Made by a program: the position numbers and the translations under genes | From: CAZMXS01 sp964570325 | GTDB lineage: Bacteria > Verrucomicrobiota > Kiritimatiellia > CAIQIC01 > CAZMXS01 | Length of the DNA stretch: 64,000 bases | Reading direction: 5' to 3' | NCBI GenBank assembly: GCA_964570325.1 | Contig: CAZMXS010000009.1 | Location: 38,067-102,066, forward strand | The notes under the pieces: model-generated | Databases searched by the model: none | What the model was told of the DNA's origin: nothing | What the model saw: the letters and a program-made list of their open reading frames with translations, nothing else | Shown here: in pieces, positions 17,592-25,194 of the stretch | How the letters are laid out: each line of letters opens with the position of its first letter | Numbering within the stretch: position 1 is the first letter of the stretch

Positions 17592-18581
17592 CTATTCTTT
17601 CTTCGGATCCCGGCTCATTAGCGCCAGGACGGCTGCGCGCGGTGGCTTTCCATGGTGGATGACCGCGCAAACCTCGGCGGTGATGGGAACCTCGACGCCG
17701 CGCTCCAGCGCCAGTTGCCGCGCGGTTTCGCAGGTCCACACGCCCTCCGCCACCTGGACCATGCTCGCGCGGATTTGCGCGATCGTCTCACCGCGCCCCA
17801 GCCGTTCGCCAACGGTCCGGTTGCGGCTCAATTGGCTCATGCACGTGACGACCAGGTCGCCCATGCCGCTCAGGCCGGCGAAGGTCGCGGGTTGCGCGCC
17901 CAGCGCGGCGCCGAGCCGCGCGATCTCCGCCAGCCCGCGCGTGATTAGCGCCGCCTTGGCGTTGTCGCCGAGGCCGATCCCGTCGCACACGCCGGCGGCG
18001 ATGGCGATCACGTTTTTTAGCGCGCCGCCCAGTTCCACGCCGATCACATCGTCCGAGGTATAGACGCGAAAAGACTTCCCGTTGAACGCGGCTTGCAGCG
18101 CCCGCGCCCGCACATGGTCGGCGCAGGCAATGGTCACCGCCGCCGGGACGCCGCGCGCGACCTCGGCCGCGAGGCTCGGGCCCGAGAGCGCGGCGACCGG
18201 CCCGTGGCGCAGCACTTCGCCCGCCACCTCGGTCATCCGCTGGCGCGTTTGCTCGTCCAGCCCCTTGGTGACGCTGATCACCAGGCTGGCGGCTGGAATC
18301 AGCGGCGCGAAACGGGATACCACCGGGCGGAAGAAATGCGACGGCACGGCCAGCACGACTATCTCGGCGCCGGCCGCGACCGCCCCCTCGTCAGCGGTCC
18401 ATTCAATGTCCTCCGGCAGCGGGACGCCCGGTAGAAACTTGAAATTCTCCCGCCGCGCGCGGAGTTCCGCCAGGTATTCCGGGAAAGGGCCCCAGACCCG
18501 CACCCGGTGCCCGTTGCCGCGCAAGGTCAAAGCCAGGGCCGTGCCCCAGCCGCCGTCGCCGATGATCGCGATATGGCTCAT
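17592..18581 (-). CDS. gpsA: Glycerol-3-phosphate dehydrogenase [NAD(P)+]
   Basis: A 329-residue enzyme that makes sn-glycerol-3-phosphate from dihydroxyacetone phosphate for phospholipid synthesis. The N-terminal Rossmann loop IIGDGGWGTALA (residues 5-16) and the region VISVTKGLD are characteristic; the catalytic lysine is expected in ELGGALKNVIAIAAG, and GLGDNAKAALITRG follows, all standard for GpsA. Length is as expected. It lies downstream of plsY on the same strand, so two consecutive steps (glycerol-3-phosphate formation and acylation) are encoded together. Confidence 0.95.
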   Translation of the reverse strand: MSHIAIIGDGGWGTALALTLRGNGHRVRVWGPFPEYLAELRARRENFKFLPGVPLPEDIEWTADEGAVAAGAEIVVLAVPSHFFRPVVSRFAPLIPAASLVISVTKGLDEQTRQRMTEVAGEVLRHGPVAALSGPSLAAEVARGVPAAVTIACADHVRARALQAAFNGKSFRVYTSDDVIGVELGGALKNVIAIAAGVCDGIGLGDNAKAALITRGLAEIARLGAALGAQPATFAGLSGMGDLVVTCMSQLSRNRTVGERLGRGETIAQIRASMVQVAEGVWTCETARQLALERGVEVPITAEVCAVIHHGKPPRAAVLALMSRDPKKE

Positions 18582-18603
18582 GTTGGCTCTCCATGCCGGC
18601 GTG

Positions 18604-18638
18604 TCAAAATCAGAGGTCAGAAGTCAGAGGTCAGAGGT
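18604..18638. repeat. Heptad array (4-5 units) between plsY and gpsA
   Basis: Units TCAGAGG, TCAGAAG, TCAGAGG, TCAGAGG at 18610-18637, with a partial unit before. It lies directly upstream of the gpsA start (18581, minus strand). Confidence 0.8.
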
Positions 18639-18775
18639 CCGCGCGCCGGATTTGATCGGTTAATGCATATTTTTCTGCTCTTGGCCAATCTTGGCTGACA
18701 TCGAAAATCTGCATCGCCAACGCATATGCCTTATTGTAAACGATCAAATCCTTCGCCGACTTTATCTGCATTCTC

Positions 18776-19441
18776 TCATATCTCCTTATTTACCCTCTGC
18801 CCCTCTGATCTCTGCCCTCTGCCAAACTCAAACCGATGCTCCGTGCCCGCCAGCAGCCGCTGGATGTTGCTTCGATGCCGCCAGATAACCAGCGCGCCCA
18901 GCACCGTCAGCGTAATCGGCAACACGCGTCCGCGGCCGCCGTACAACCACCACCCGGCGGCCGGCACCGCGACCGCCGCGCCGATCGAGGCTGCCGACAC
19001 GATGCGGCTGGCCAGCAACAGCGCCACCCACACCGCCAACCCGATTCCCACGGCGGCCGGCGCGACGCCCAACAGCACCCCCGCGCTGGTCGCGACGCCC
19101 TTGCCGCCCTTGAAGCCGAGATAAACCGGCCAGTTGTGCCCGGCGAATGCGGCGCAGCCGCACACCAGCCCCAGGTTTTCCAATGCTTGGAAATCCGGGT
19201 CGAGCATTTTTCCAATGATTGGAAAAACAAACGCCGGCACAAACCCCTTCAGCGCGTCCGCCGCGAACGTGACCATCCCCAGCGGTTTGCTGACCGACCG
19301 GAAAACATTGGTCGCGCCAATGTTGCCGCTGCCGACCCGCCGGATGTCCACGCCCTTCAGCCGCGCCAGCAAGAGCCCGACGGGGATCGCGCCCAGCAGG
19401 TAGGAGACCAGAATCAGTCCGATAGCGACGGGCCAGCTCAT
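18776..19441 (-). CDS. plsY: Glycerol-3-phosphate acyltransferase PlsY
   Basis: A 221-residue membrane enzyme that transfers the acyl group from acyl-phosphate to glycerol-3-phosphate. Five predicted spans; the three PlsY motifs are visible: GAIPVGLLLARLKGVDIRR then GSGNIGATNVFR (motif 1), GFKGGKGVATSAGV (motif 2) and a motif-3 region near WRHRSNIQRLLAGTE. The last 15 or so residues (GRGQRSEGQRVNKEI) are encoded by a 7-bp repeat array and go beyond the normal family end. Upstream of gpsA in the same orientation. Confidence 0.93.
   Translation of the reverse strand: MSWPVAIGLILVSYLLGAIPVGLLLARLKGVDIRRVGSGNIGATNVFRSVSKPLGMVTFAADALKGFVPAFVFPIIGKMLDPDFQALENLGLVCGCAAFAGHNWPVYLGFKGGKGVATSAGVLLGVAPAAVGIGLAVWVALLLASRIVSAASIGAAVAVPAAGWWLYGGRGRVLPITLTVLGALVIWRHRSNIQRLLAGTEHRFEFGRGQRSEGQRVNKEI
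18794..18822. repeat. Heptad array encoding the PlsY C-terminal tail
   Basis: Plus-strand units CCTCTGC, CCCTCTGA (one extra base), TCTCTGC, CCTCTGC. On the minus strand this is translated as the last residues of PlsY. Confidence 0.65.
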
Positions 19442-19449
19442 AATCAGAC

Positions 19450-19522
19450 CTGAAACTTGAAACCTGAAATCTGAAAGGGGGCTTCTTTTATTCCGGTTTC
19501 AGGTTTCATCCCTCAAGTTTCA
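19450..19522. repeat. Inverted heptad arrays forming a hairpin between the regulator gene and plsY
   Basis: Left array CTGAAAC, TTGAAAC, CTGAAAT, CTGAAAG (19450-19477). Right array in inverse orientation GGTTTCA, GGTTTCA, TCCCTCA, AGTTTCA (19495-19522). A 12-bp perfect stem pairs TGAAACCTGAAA (19458-19469) with 19497-19508 across a 27-base loop. The right array overlaps the last codons of the response-regulator gene. There is no U-tract, so it is not a classic terminator. Confidence 0.7.
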
Positions 19523-20196
19523 TTTTTTTCTTCCACCCATTTCACGGCCTCGCGCATCAATTGCGCGGCCGTCTCGCAGTTGAGCTTTTTCTTGATGTGC
19601 ATCCGATGAACCTCGACGGTGCGCTCGCTGAGCTCGTATTGCGCGGCAATATCGCGCGTGCTCAAGCCGCGGCCGATGCACTCGAAAATTTCGCGTTCCC
19701 GTTCGGTCAGGCTGTTCACCGGGCCGCCGCCGTCGGCGGCCGGCTGGGCCAGGCTGCGCAGAACCTGCGGCGCGATTTGCGGGTTGATGTAGATGTCGCC
19801 GCGCAGCACGGCGCGGATGGCGTCCACGATCGCATCGTCGGCATTCTCCTTCATGACGTACCCCAGGGCGCCGGCGCGCAGGGCGCGCTCGGCGTAGATG
19901 GTCTCGTCGTGCATTGAGAGCACGAGCGCCCGGGCGGGGAACCCGCGGGCGCGGGCGTCACGGATCAGGTCAAGCCCGCTGCGGTCCTTCAGGGTGATGT
20001 CCACAAGCAGGATGTCCGGCTGCAATTCGGGGATCAGCCGCATCGCCTCGTCGTAGCCGGCGGCCTCGCCGCATACGCGCAGGTCCGGCGCGCGGGCGAG
20101 CAGCGCAGCCAACCCGCGGCGCACGATCGCATGATCGTCTATGATCAGAATGCTCGCGGGCCGGGTTGGAGCTGGGTGCGGGGTCTTGTTGCTCAT
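19513..20196 (-). CDS. NarL/FixJ-family response regulator
   Basis: A 227-residue two-domain regulator. Receiver domain: acidic pair D20-D21, phospho-acceptor D66 in LLVDITLKD, S94 and K116. After a short linker, a LuxR-type helix-turn-helix: LTEREREIFECIGRGLSTRDIAAQYELSERTVEVH, with the recognition helix in the second half. It should bind DNA after phosphorylation by the histidine kinase encoded just upstream on the same strand. Its last codons run into a heptad array. The regulon is unknown; plsY and gpsA lie immediately downstream. Confidence 0.92.
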   Translation of the reverse strand: MSNKTPHPAPTRPASILIIDDHAIVRRGLAALLARAPDLRVCGEAAGYDEAMRLIPELQPDILLVDITLKDRSGLDLIRDARARGFPARALVLSMHDETIYAERALRAGALGYVMKENADDAIVDAIRAVLRGDIYINPQIAPQVLRSLAQPAADGGGPVNSLTEREREIFECIGRGLSTRDIAAQYELSERTVEVHRMHIKKKLNCETAAQLMREAVKWVEEKNET

Positions 20197-20324
20197 CGCT
20201 AAACCAATAGCGACAACCCGGAATAAAACATAGAAAAAAAGTGCTTGCGCCGGCGCGCGGCGATGCCGGTGGAGCGCCTATCCCCGCGCGCAAGCATCAT
20301 CCCGGCGCTCCGACGCGCGACTTT

Positions 20325-20406
20325 CCACAGGCGAGCGTAAGCGAGTGGAATGATCCCGCCGGTTGGCCTGGCTCTCCTGCGGCCACTCGCTCCCGCTCGT
20401 GGGTAC
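20325..20406. repeat. REP-like inverted pair between kinase and regulator genes
   Basis: A minus-strand copy at 20383-20406 (foot GTAC, loop GGGA) and a partial plus-strand copy at 20325-20348 (loop GTAA, foot degraded). Arms 20332-20348 and 20383-20399 match as inverted repeats at 15 of 17 positions, so a large hairpin can also form. The surrounding 20197-20444 has no gene. Confidence 0.75.
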
Positions 20407-20444
20407 GCGGGTGCGGCCGGCTGACGGTTCCTCGCGATCCGGCC

Positions 20445-22130
20445 CTATTTTGGAGCCTGACCCTGGAACTTGGAACAGACGACGCGCGTGCCGCCCCTGA
20501 CGCCCGCTTCTACGGTGAGGTCGGCGCCGATCATTTCCGCGCGGTATTGCATGATCCGCAGGCCGAGGCCGCCGCGCGCCGAAGCGTCCGGCGGCAGGCC
20601 GGCGCCGTTGTCGGCGATCGTTAGCCGGTCCGGTTCGAGGGTGATGACGATTTCCGTTGCCTGGCCATGCCGGGCGGCGTTGTTCACGGCCTCCTGCGCG
20701 ATATGATAGAGGTGGATCGCCGCCTTTGGCTCAATCGTTGCGCCGTGGCTGCGGTCCGCAAAACAACAGGCGGCTTGGAAGAGCCGGCCGGATTCGTCGG
20801 CCAGTTGGCCCAGCGCCGCAGCCAGGCCGCCGGCTCCGAGCTCGACGGGGGCCAGGCCGCGCGCGAGGCGGCGGACCTGCGCGACGGACTCTTTCAGGAT
20901 CTCGCCGATCTGCTCGGCCTCCTGGCGGGCCGTGTCCGCGCCGGGCGGCAGGTCGTTGCGCAGGGCGCGGCTGAGATAAACGGCGCCGCTGAGCTTCTGG
21001 CCCAATGAATCGTGGAGATCCTGGCCGATGCGGTTTTTTTCACGCGTGCTGATTTCCAGGATTTCGCTTTCCAACTGCATCCGCTCCGCCATGACTTTGG
21101 CCAGCAGCTCGTTGGACCGGCGCAGATCGGCGGTGCGCTGCCGGACGATTCGCTCAATCCGGCGCCCGCGCCCGGCCAGCAGCGCCAGCAGGAGGGTCAG
21201 CAACAGAGTGGAGGCCAGCCCGGCGGCGAGTACGATCTCCGGTTGGCTGGTGCGGCGCGCGCCGATGAAATCCGGCCCGGCGCGACAGCGGAACAGCCAG
21301 GGCCGGCCGGCCACCGGGATGACGCCGCTGAAGCTGAACGCCGTCGGGGGCGAAGCAGGGTCCGCCGGGCTGTCCGCCGGGCTGAACTCTGTGGCGATGC
21401 CGCGCGCGGAGGGACCGGGCGCGGCGCGGCGCATGATCGCGGCGGGGTCGAAGAGCGCGATGGCAAATCCGTACAGGCGGCCCGGCGGCGGGACCGGCCG
21501 GCCGTCCCAGACCGGGTACATGATCGGGGCCATGATGTAATTCAACCGGGCGGCATTGTCCGGGCGCGGCGCGGCCGCCATGGCGAAGCTGCCTTGCTGA
21601 CGCATGGCGACGATGGCTTCAGCGGCTTGCGGCAACGCGCCGAAATCGAAACCATCCGGCACGCCGAGGCCGCCGGCCGGGCTTTGATAGGTTAGCGGGA
21701 AATATTCCGGGCGCTGGCCGGCGCGGCGGAATCCGCCCTGGCCATCGGGCTCCAGCACGGGTTCGAGCGCGGGCCGCAGCGCATGCGGGATGGCCTGGGC
21801 GAAGCCGAATGCGTCAAGGACCGCCTGCTGAAACTGCATACCTTTGAGGACGAACTCGGAGAAGTCGGCGGCGCTGATGCGATCAGAGAGGGTATGCAGG
21901 CGGCGGATCGAATCCAGAACATCCATGAACAATCGGATTTCGCGCTCCACGCCGGCCTGGAGGTTTTGCGCCTCGAGCCGGAACTCGTCATTGATGATGC
22001 GGCGTTGATAGACGACGCGGCTGTGCCAGGCCCAGAAACTGACACTGATGCCGGAAACGGCGACCAAAACCGTCAGCACCCATGGCCAGCGGGCGGCGCG
22101 GTGCGGGGTTGGAGTGGTGCCGTTGTTCAT
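20445..22130 (-). CDS. Membrane histidine kinase with CHASE sensor (NarX/DegS-type HisKA_3)
   Basis: A 561-residue kinase. One N-terminal membrane span, then a periplasmic CHASE-like sensor (about residues 45-290, including QRRIINDEFRLEAQNLQAGVE), a second span near residue 320, a dimerisation and phosphoacceptor helix with KNRIGQDLHDSLGQKLSG (H373), and a C-terminal ATPase with HIAQEAVNNAARHG (N box), IADNGAGLP (G1) and RGGLGLRIM (G2). CHASE domains usually sense small diffusible ligands. The start at 22130 (MNNGTTPTP) is preferred because the longer frame from 22460 runs through repeats and the VapB gene. The partner regulator follows 248 bp downstream. Confidence 0.88.
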   Translation of the reverse strand: MNNGTTPTPHRAARWPWVLTVLVAVSGISVSFWAWHSRVVYQRRIINDEFRLEAQNLQAGVEREIRLFMDVLDSIRRLHTLSDRISAADFSEFVLKGMQFQQAVLDAFGFAQAIPHALRPALEPVLEPDGQGGFRRAGQRPEYFPLTYQSPAGGLGVPDGFDFGALPQAAEAIVAMRQQGSFAMAAAPRPDNAARLNYIMAPIMYPVWDGRPVPPPGRLYGFAIALFDPAAIMRRAAPGPSARGIATEFSPADSPADPASPPTAFSFSGVIPVAGRPWLFRCRAGPDFIGARRTSQPEIVLAAGLASTLLLTLLLALLAGRGRRIERIVRQRTADLRRSNELLAKVMAERMQLESEILEISTREKNRIGQDLHDSLGQKLSGAVYLSRALRNDLPPGADTARQEAEQIGEILKESVAQVRRLARGLAPVELGAGGLAAALGQLADESGRLFQAACCFADRSHGATIEPKAAIHLYHIAQEAVNNAARHGQATEIVITLEPDRLTIADNGAGLPPDASARGGLGLRIMQYRAEMIGADLTVEAGVRGGTRVVCSKFQGQAPK

Positions 22131-22183
22131 GGCTTGTCTGGGAAGATGGCCACAAAAAGCGCAAAAAGACACGAAAAAAGAAA
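22131..22183 (-). promoter_or_regulatory. U-rich leader of the kinase gene (9-bp periodic element)
   Basis: On the coding strand this is a run of T tracts spaced about every nine bases, ending in TTTTTGTGGCCATCTTCCC about 12-20 bases before the ATG. No Shine-Dalgarno sequence is present. Closely related leaders precede the genes starting at 30817 (minus) and 37876 (plus). Confidence 0.55.
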
Positions 22184-22231
22184 TCGGCGGGATGAAACCG
22201 GGAGCAGGGTGGAGAAAAGGCGCCTGGCAAC

Positions 22232-22255
22232 GTACCTGCGAGCGTGAGCGAGCGG
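22232..22255 (+). repeat. REP-like element (GTAC foot)
   Basis: Foot GTAC, then outer arms CTGC/GCGG in place of the CCAC/GTGG seen elsewhere: the A-T pair has become G-C, with one T-G wobble, so pairing is kept. The loop is GTGA. It lies between the kinase and VapB genes. Confidence 0.72.
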
Positions 22256-22316
22256 AGAGCGGAGGCGACGAAAAGCCGACGTCGCAACCACGCGCCAATG
22301 CACGTTTGACGGATTT

Positions 22317-22343
22317 CCATATATTACATATGGTATTCCATAT
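22317..22343 (+). promoter_or_regulatory. Overlapping palindromic operators at the VapBC start
   Basis: ATATGGTATTCCATAT (22328-22343) has perfect 6-bp arms, and CCATAT...ATATGG (22317-22333) overlaps it. The site runs into the ATG at 22342. Ribbon-helix-helix antitoxins commonly autorepress from such paired dyads, so VapB is the expected binder. Confidence 0.6.
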
Positions 22344-22590
22344 GAAAACAACCTTGGTGCTGGACAACGAGGTATTCCTGCGGTTGAAGCAAGCGGCGGC
22401 GGAACGGCGGCGGACAATGTCCGAGTTGGTGGAAATGGCGTTGCGCGATTCGCTGGACAAACGACCGCGGGTCCGATCGGCGCTGCCGCCCCTACCGGTG
22501 CATCATGGCGGCGGGGCGCGGGTGGACGTGGCCAACCGGGAGGCGTTGTACGCGTTGATGGAGCGGGGGGGCGGTGATGATGCTGGTTGA
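22342..22590 (+). CDS. vapB: VapB-like antitoxin (ribbon-helix-helix)
   Basis: An 82-residue protein whose first 45 residues, starting MKTTLVLDNEVFLRLKQAA and continuing RRRTMSELVEMALRDSL, form a ribbon-helix-helix: beta strand, helix 1, turn, helix 2. The remaining disordered, glycine-rich segment should wrap the toxin. The gene overlaps the toxin gene by 17 bp, as is usual for VapBC. An in-frame ATG at 22330 is possible, but 22342 begins exactly at the strand. Autoregulation is suggested by the palindromes over its start. Confidence 0.82.
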   Translation: MKTTLVLDNEVFLRLKQAAAERRRTMSELVEMALRDSLDKRPRVRSALPPLPVHHGGGARVDVANREALYALMERGGGDDAG

Positions 22591-23002
22591 CACGAATATC
22601 CTGGTCTATGCGGCGGATGCCGACGCGGCGGAACATGCGAAATACCGGAAATTCCTGCTTGAATGCCGGTCAAATCCGGAGCCTTGGCATCTGACTTGGG
22701 GAATCATATACGAGTTCTTACGGATTATGACCCACCCCCAGGTTCTGCGCCGGCCGTGGACGCTGGCCGGAGCTTGGGATTTCATCATGGCTCTGAATGC
22801 CTCGCCATCCTTGCGGATATTGGTGGAAACCGATCGTCATCCGAAAGTCGTCGCGGAGATTTTGAAGATTATTCCCCATCGTGGCGGGAACATTGTTTTT
22901 GACGCGCATGCCGCCGCCTTGATGAAAGAGCACGGAGTTCGGCGTATTTGTTCAAAAGATGGCGATTTCCGCCTGTTCTCATTCATCGAGATTGTTGAGT
23001 AG
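22574..23002 (+). CDS. vapC: VapC-like PIN-domain ribonuclease toxin
   Basis: A 142-residue PIN-domain protein. It begins MMMLVDTNILVYAAD with D6, and carries further acidic residues expected at the metal site: E47, D110 in IVFDAHAAAL, and D129/D131 in SKDGDFRLF near the C-terminus. VapC toxins cleave tRNA or rRNA when released from VapB. All key acidic residues are present, so it should be active. The stop is followed at once by an inverted pair of REP-like elements. Confidence 0.88.
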   Translation: MMMLVDTNILVYAADADAAEHAKYRKFLLECRSNPEPWHLTWGIIYEFLRIMTHPQVLRRPWTLAGAWDFIMALNASPSLRILVETDRHPKVVAEILKIIPHRGGNIVFDAHAAALMKEHGVRRICSKDGDFRLFSFIEIVE

Positions 23003-23054
23003 CCGCCGGCGTGAGCCGGTGGTCCTCCGGCCACATCCTTACGGACGCGGCTAC
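22999..23054. repeat. REP-like inverted pair directly after vapC
   Basis: Plus copy 22999-23022: foot GTAG, perfect 8-bp stem CCGCCGGC/GCCGGTGG (one G-T) with loop GTGA. Minus copy 23031-23054: foot GTAG, stem CCGCGTCC/GGATGTGG with two wobble pairs and loop GTAA. Spacer of 8 bp. The plus copy overlaps the vapC stop region. Confidence 0.78.
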
Positions 23055-23320
23055 GGGCGGACGCGGTTCCTGCGACATTCAGTGATGCGAATGGATTGTG
23101 ATTTCATAGCGGCCACCAGTTTGACGAACTCAGCGCCCACGGATTTGGGCGCCACGATTCCAATCGCAAATTCAGCATCTGATACATTCATTTCAGTCGT
23201 CCCTGGTAACAAAAATCGAAAAAGGCAACGAATCCTCCTGCCAAATTTAATCACATCCTATTGTTTATCAATCAATTGCAAATTACAAATCGGAAATCGC
23301 AAAATTTCGTCATCTACGTA
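23055..23320. other. Intergenic stretch without a supported gene
   Basis: Together with the flanking REP pair and promoter this belongs to a gene-free gap of about 445 bp between vapC and the secreted protein at 23448. The sequence becomes steadily more AT-rich towards 23300. A 67-codon minus-strand frame at 23051-23254 has no recognisable domain and I do not call it. No tRNA or known riboswitch is seen. Confidence 0.5.
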
Positions 23321-23349
23321 TTGACACGTACGCAGCGTAAGCGTATTCT
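23321..23349 (+). promoter_or_regulatory. Sigma-70-type promoter for the secreted-protein gene
   Basis: TTGACA at 23321-23326 and TATTCT at 23344-23349, spaced by 17 bp. Transcription would begin about 23356, giving a roughly 90-base leader with a weak hairpin GGGG...CCCC at 23416-23432 and a strong GGAGGAG ribosome site at about 23437 before the ATG at 23448. Confidence 0.68.
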
Positions 23350-23447
23350 CTTATTCCAGAGTAAGCGGAGTGTCGTAAAAAAATTGGAATTTTTTGTAGA
23401 CACGCCGTGAAGAATGGGGCATAACAGTCCCCAACTGGAGGAGACAA

Positions 23448-24230
23448 ATGAAGAGGATCGTCGTAGGAGTCCTTGCATTGCTCGTGATCGGAACGATGGC
23501 TTTTGGTCAGACTCAAGTCTTGAGTCGCAACGCCGTCGGCTATGTCAAGCTGGATCTCGTTACCAACTACAACATGATCGCTGTCAACTGGCTCAAGGTT
23601 GGCGCGGCTGGGATCAGTGTGCAGGAGTTGCTTGATACGTCGAGCATGCAGAAGGGGAATAGCTTTCTGAATGCTGATAATCTTATTCTATGGGATCCGG
23701 TTGGTCAGGGTTATCAAACATTGTTCCTCTACAGCTCGCCGGGGTCTCCGGCTTGGGATGGCAAGTGGGTTGCCCAGGGTCCGGTGATTGCGACCAATAT
23801 GCTTTACAATGGAGATGCTGCGTGGTTCCGGCGTCGTGGCAGCAGCAACATTGTTTCCTATATCATGGGCGAAGTTCCGGCAGACTCCAGCAATGTCACA
23901 AGCTTTGTTCAAGGCTATAATATGTTTGGTTCCGGCTTTACATCTGATTTTGAGATAAATAGCCCTAGTAACAACTGGACTGGTGCTAAAAAAGGCAGCA
24001 GCTTCTTGAATGCGGATAATATCATCATCTGGGATGCGTCTGCTCAGACGTATCAAACATTGTTCCTCTACAACTCGCCGGGGTCTCCGGCTTGGGATGG
24101 CAAGTGGGTTGCTCAAGGGCCGGTGATTGCTACAAATGTGCTCAAGGTCGGACAGGGAGCATGGTTCCGTCGGCGTGATGCAACTCCTTTCAATTGGAGT
24201 GAGAAGAAGCCGTATACGTGGCCGAATTAA
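23448..24230 (+). CDS. Secreted protein with two near-identical tandem repeats
   Basis: A 260-residue protein with a clear signal peptide (basic start, hydrophobic core, cleavage after AFG at about residue 20). The mature part begins with SRNAVGYVKLDL. Two repeat units follow (about residues 60-130 and 175-245), each with KGNSFLNADNLILWD or KGSSFLNADNIIIWD, then YQTLFLY, SPGSPAWDGKWVAQGPVIAT and AWFRRR. At DNA level 23712-23773 and 24051-24112 differ at one base of 62. It has no sorting tail. I recognise this as a secreted-protein type seen in Kiritimatiellota-like genomes but know no function. Codon and base use are more AT-rich than in flanking genes. Confidence 0.75.
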   Translation: MKRIVVGVLALLVIGTMAFGQTQVLSRNAVGYVKLDLVTNYNMIAVNWLKVGAAGISVQELLDTSSMQKGNSFLNADNLILWDPVGQGYQTLFLYSSPGSPAWDGKWVAQGPVIATNMLYNGDAAWFRRRGSSNIVSYIMGEVPADSSNVTSFVQGYNMFGSGFTSDFEINSPSNNWTGAKKGSSFLNADNIIIWDASAQTYQTLFLYNSPGSPAWDGKWVAQGPVIATNVLKVGQGAWFRRRDATPFNWSEKKPYTWPN

Positions 24231-24267
24231 GCTAGTTCGGCAGGTGAATAAATAGGAGACGAAGCAA

Positions 24268-24894
24268 ATGAGGAAAATGGTAATTGTTGTTATGTCATTG
24301 GTTGTGGGGGCCGCTGTCGCCTTTGGGGCTGCGTCCATTAATTGGGCAACTGATCCGTCCGGGCAGTATTTGAGGAATCAGGCAGATACGGCCTATTTGA
24401 CGGCCAATCAAAACGGCCAGTCTTTAACTGGGTTTATCCAGTTGCTGTATTTGGGTCCCAATAATGTTTACGATGGCCTGTATGTGGGTGCTAATACGAA
24501 CGGTGTGATGGGGGATGATCGTGTTGTTATGACGGCATGGGTTGGCGCTGGTTACATGACCTCATCTGCTAATGATGGGAAGTTTCAGATGACCGGAGCG
24601 GTTAACACCTATCCGTTGGGTTCGTATTTTGCGATTCGGTTCTTTGATACGCCTGCGTCTGATTACGCAAATGGGTTTATTCCAACCTCTGGCTACTACA
24701 GTTGGATCGCTACGGGCCTTGTTAATGGCGCTGCTGGCGCATTTATATCAACGCAGGATCCGACTGGTGTGGGTATTGATGAGTTTGTGATCAATACAGT
24801 GAACAATGCCAACATCCTCGTTCCCGAGCCGTCCACGATGTTGCTGGCGCTCTGCGGTCTTGGCGCGCTGTTTGTCCGTCGTTTCCGCAAGTAA
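24268..24894 (+). CDS. PEP-CTERM sorting-domain protein
   Basis: A 208-residue exported protein. Signal peptide with cleavage around AFGAA (residue 20); a beta-rich middle of unknown fold; and a C-terminal PEP-CTERM tail: VPEPSTMLL, a hydrophobic helix, then basic RRFRK at the end. Such proteins are cut and anchored by an exosortase of the XrtA/EpsH type and are often linked to extracellular polysaccharide. The exosortase visible in this window (40850-41377) looks like type XrtH, so a different exosortase elsewhere in the genome is expected for this protein. It follows the repeat protein by 37 bp with an AGGAGACG ribosome site and a matching AT-rich codon style; a strong terminator follows. 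Confidence 0.88.
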   Translation: MRKMVIVVMSLVVGAAVAFGAASINWATDPSGQYLRNQADTAYLTANQNGQSLTGFIQLLYLGPNNVYDGLYVGANTNGVMGDDRVVMTAWVGAGYMTSSANDGKFQMTGAVNTYPLGSYFAIRFFDTPASDYANGFIPTSGYYSWIATGLVNGAAGAFISTQDPTGVGIDEFVINTVNNANILVPEPSTMLLALCGLGALFVRRFRK

Positions 24895-24921
24895 GAGTTA
24901 GTTGGTCCTCTTAATTGTCTC

Positions 24922-24962
24922 AAACGCTCTGCGGGGGAAAGCCCCCGCGGAGCGTTTTTTTT
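24922..24962 (+). terminator. Rho-independent terminator
   Basis: A long stem (AAACGCTCTGCGGGGG with its complement, one small mismatch region) closed by a short AAAG loop and followed by about eight T residues. It ends the transcript of the secreted-protein pair. Confidence 0.92.
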
Positions 24963-24967
24963 ATCCT

Positions 24968-25073
24968 GTAGCCGCAGCCGCGAGGCCGTGAAATACCTGA
25001 TTATCGAGGCTGTCCACAGGCTTCGCCGGCGCGTACGGAGGCGTATCGCGTAGCTGCGGTCGTGAGGCTGCGG
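24968..25073. repeat. Cluster of three REP-like elements
   Basis: Plus copy 24968-24991 (foot GTAG, loop GCGA, two stem mismatches); minus copy 25014-25036 (foot GTAC, three-base loop GAA, one base shorter); plus copy 25050-25073 (foot GTAG, stem CTGCGGTC/GGCTGCGG, loop GTGA). With the terminator and an AT-rich tail it fills the 300-bp gap between the PEP-CTERM gene and the next toxin-antitoxin pair. Confidence 0.7.
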
Positions 25074-25160
25074 ATGGCGGGCCCCCGGCTTGCTGTTCTG
25101 GCCGTGAACGTGCTTTTGAAAGGGCCTTGCATCATCACTAGTTCGCTCTCAAATAAACAA

Positions 25161-25188
25161 TTGACCAGGTTAACACATGTGTTAACAT
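25161..25188 (+). promoter_or_regulatory. Promoter with embedded 18-bp perfect palindrome
   Basis: TTGACC (25161-25166) and TAACAT (25183-25188), 16 bp apart, flank and overlap the perfect palindrome GTTAACACATGTGTTAAC (25169-25186). A repressor dimer there would block RNA polymerase. The HTH antitoxin encoded at 25548 is the likely binder. Confidence 0.72.
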
Positions 25189-25194
25189 GCCGGC

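Noticed and set aside
23051..23254. 67-codon minus-strand frame in the vapC downstream gap
   Set aside because: No recognisable domain, and part of it overlaps a REP-like element; not enough support.
24922..24962. Possible small RNA
   Set aside because: A plain intrinsic terminator right after the PEP-CTERM gene explains it.
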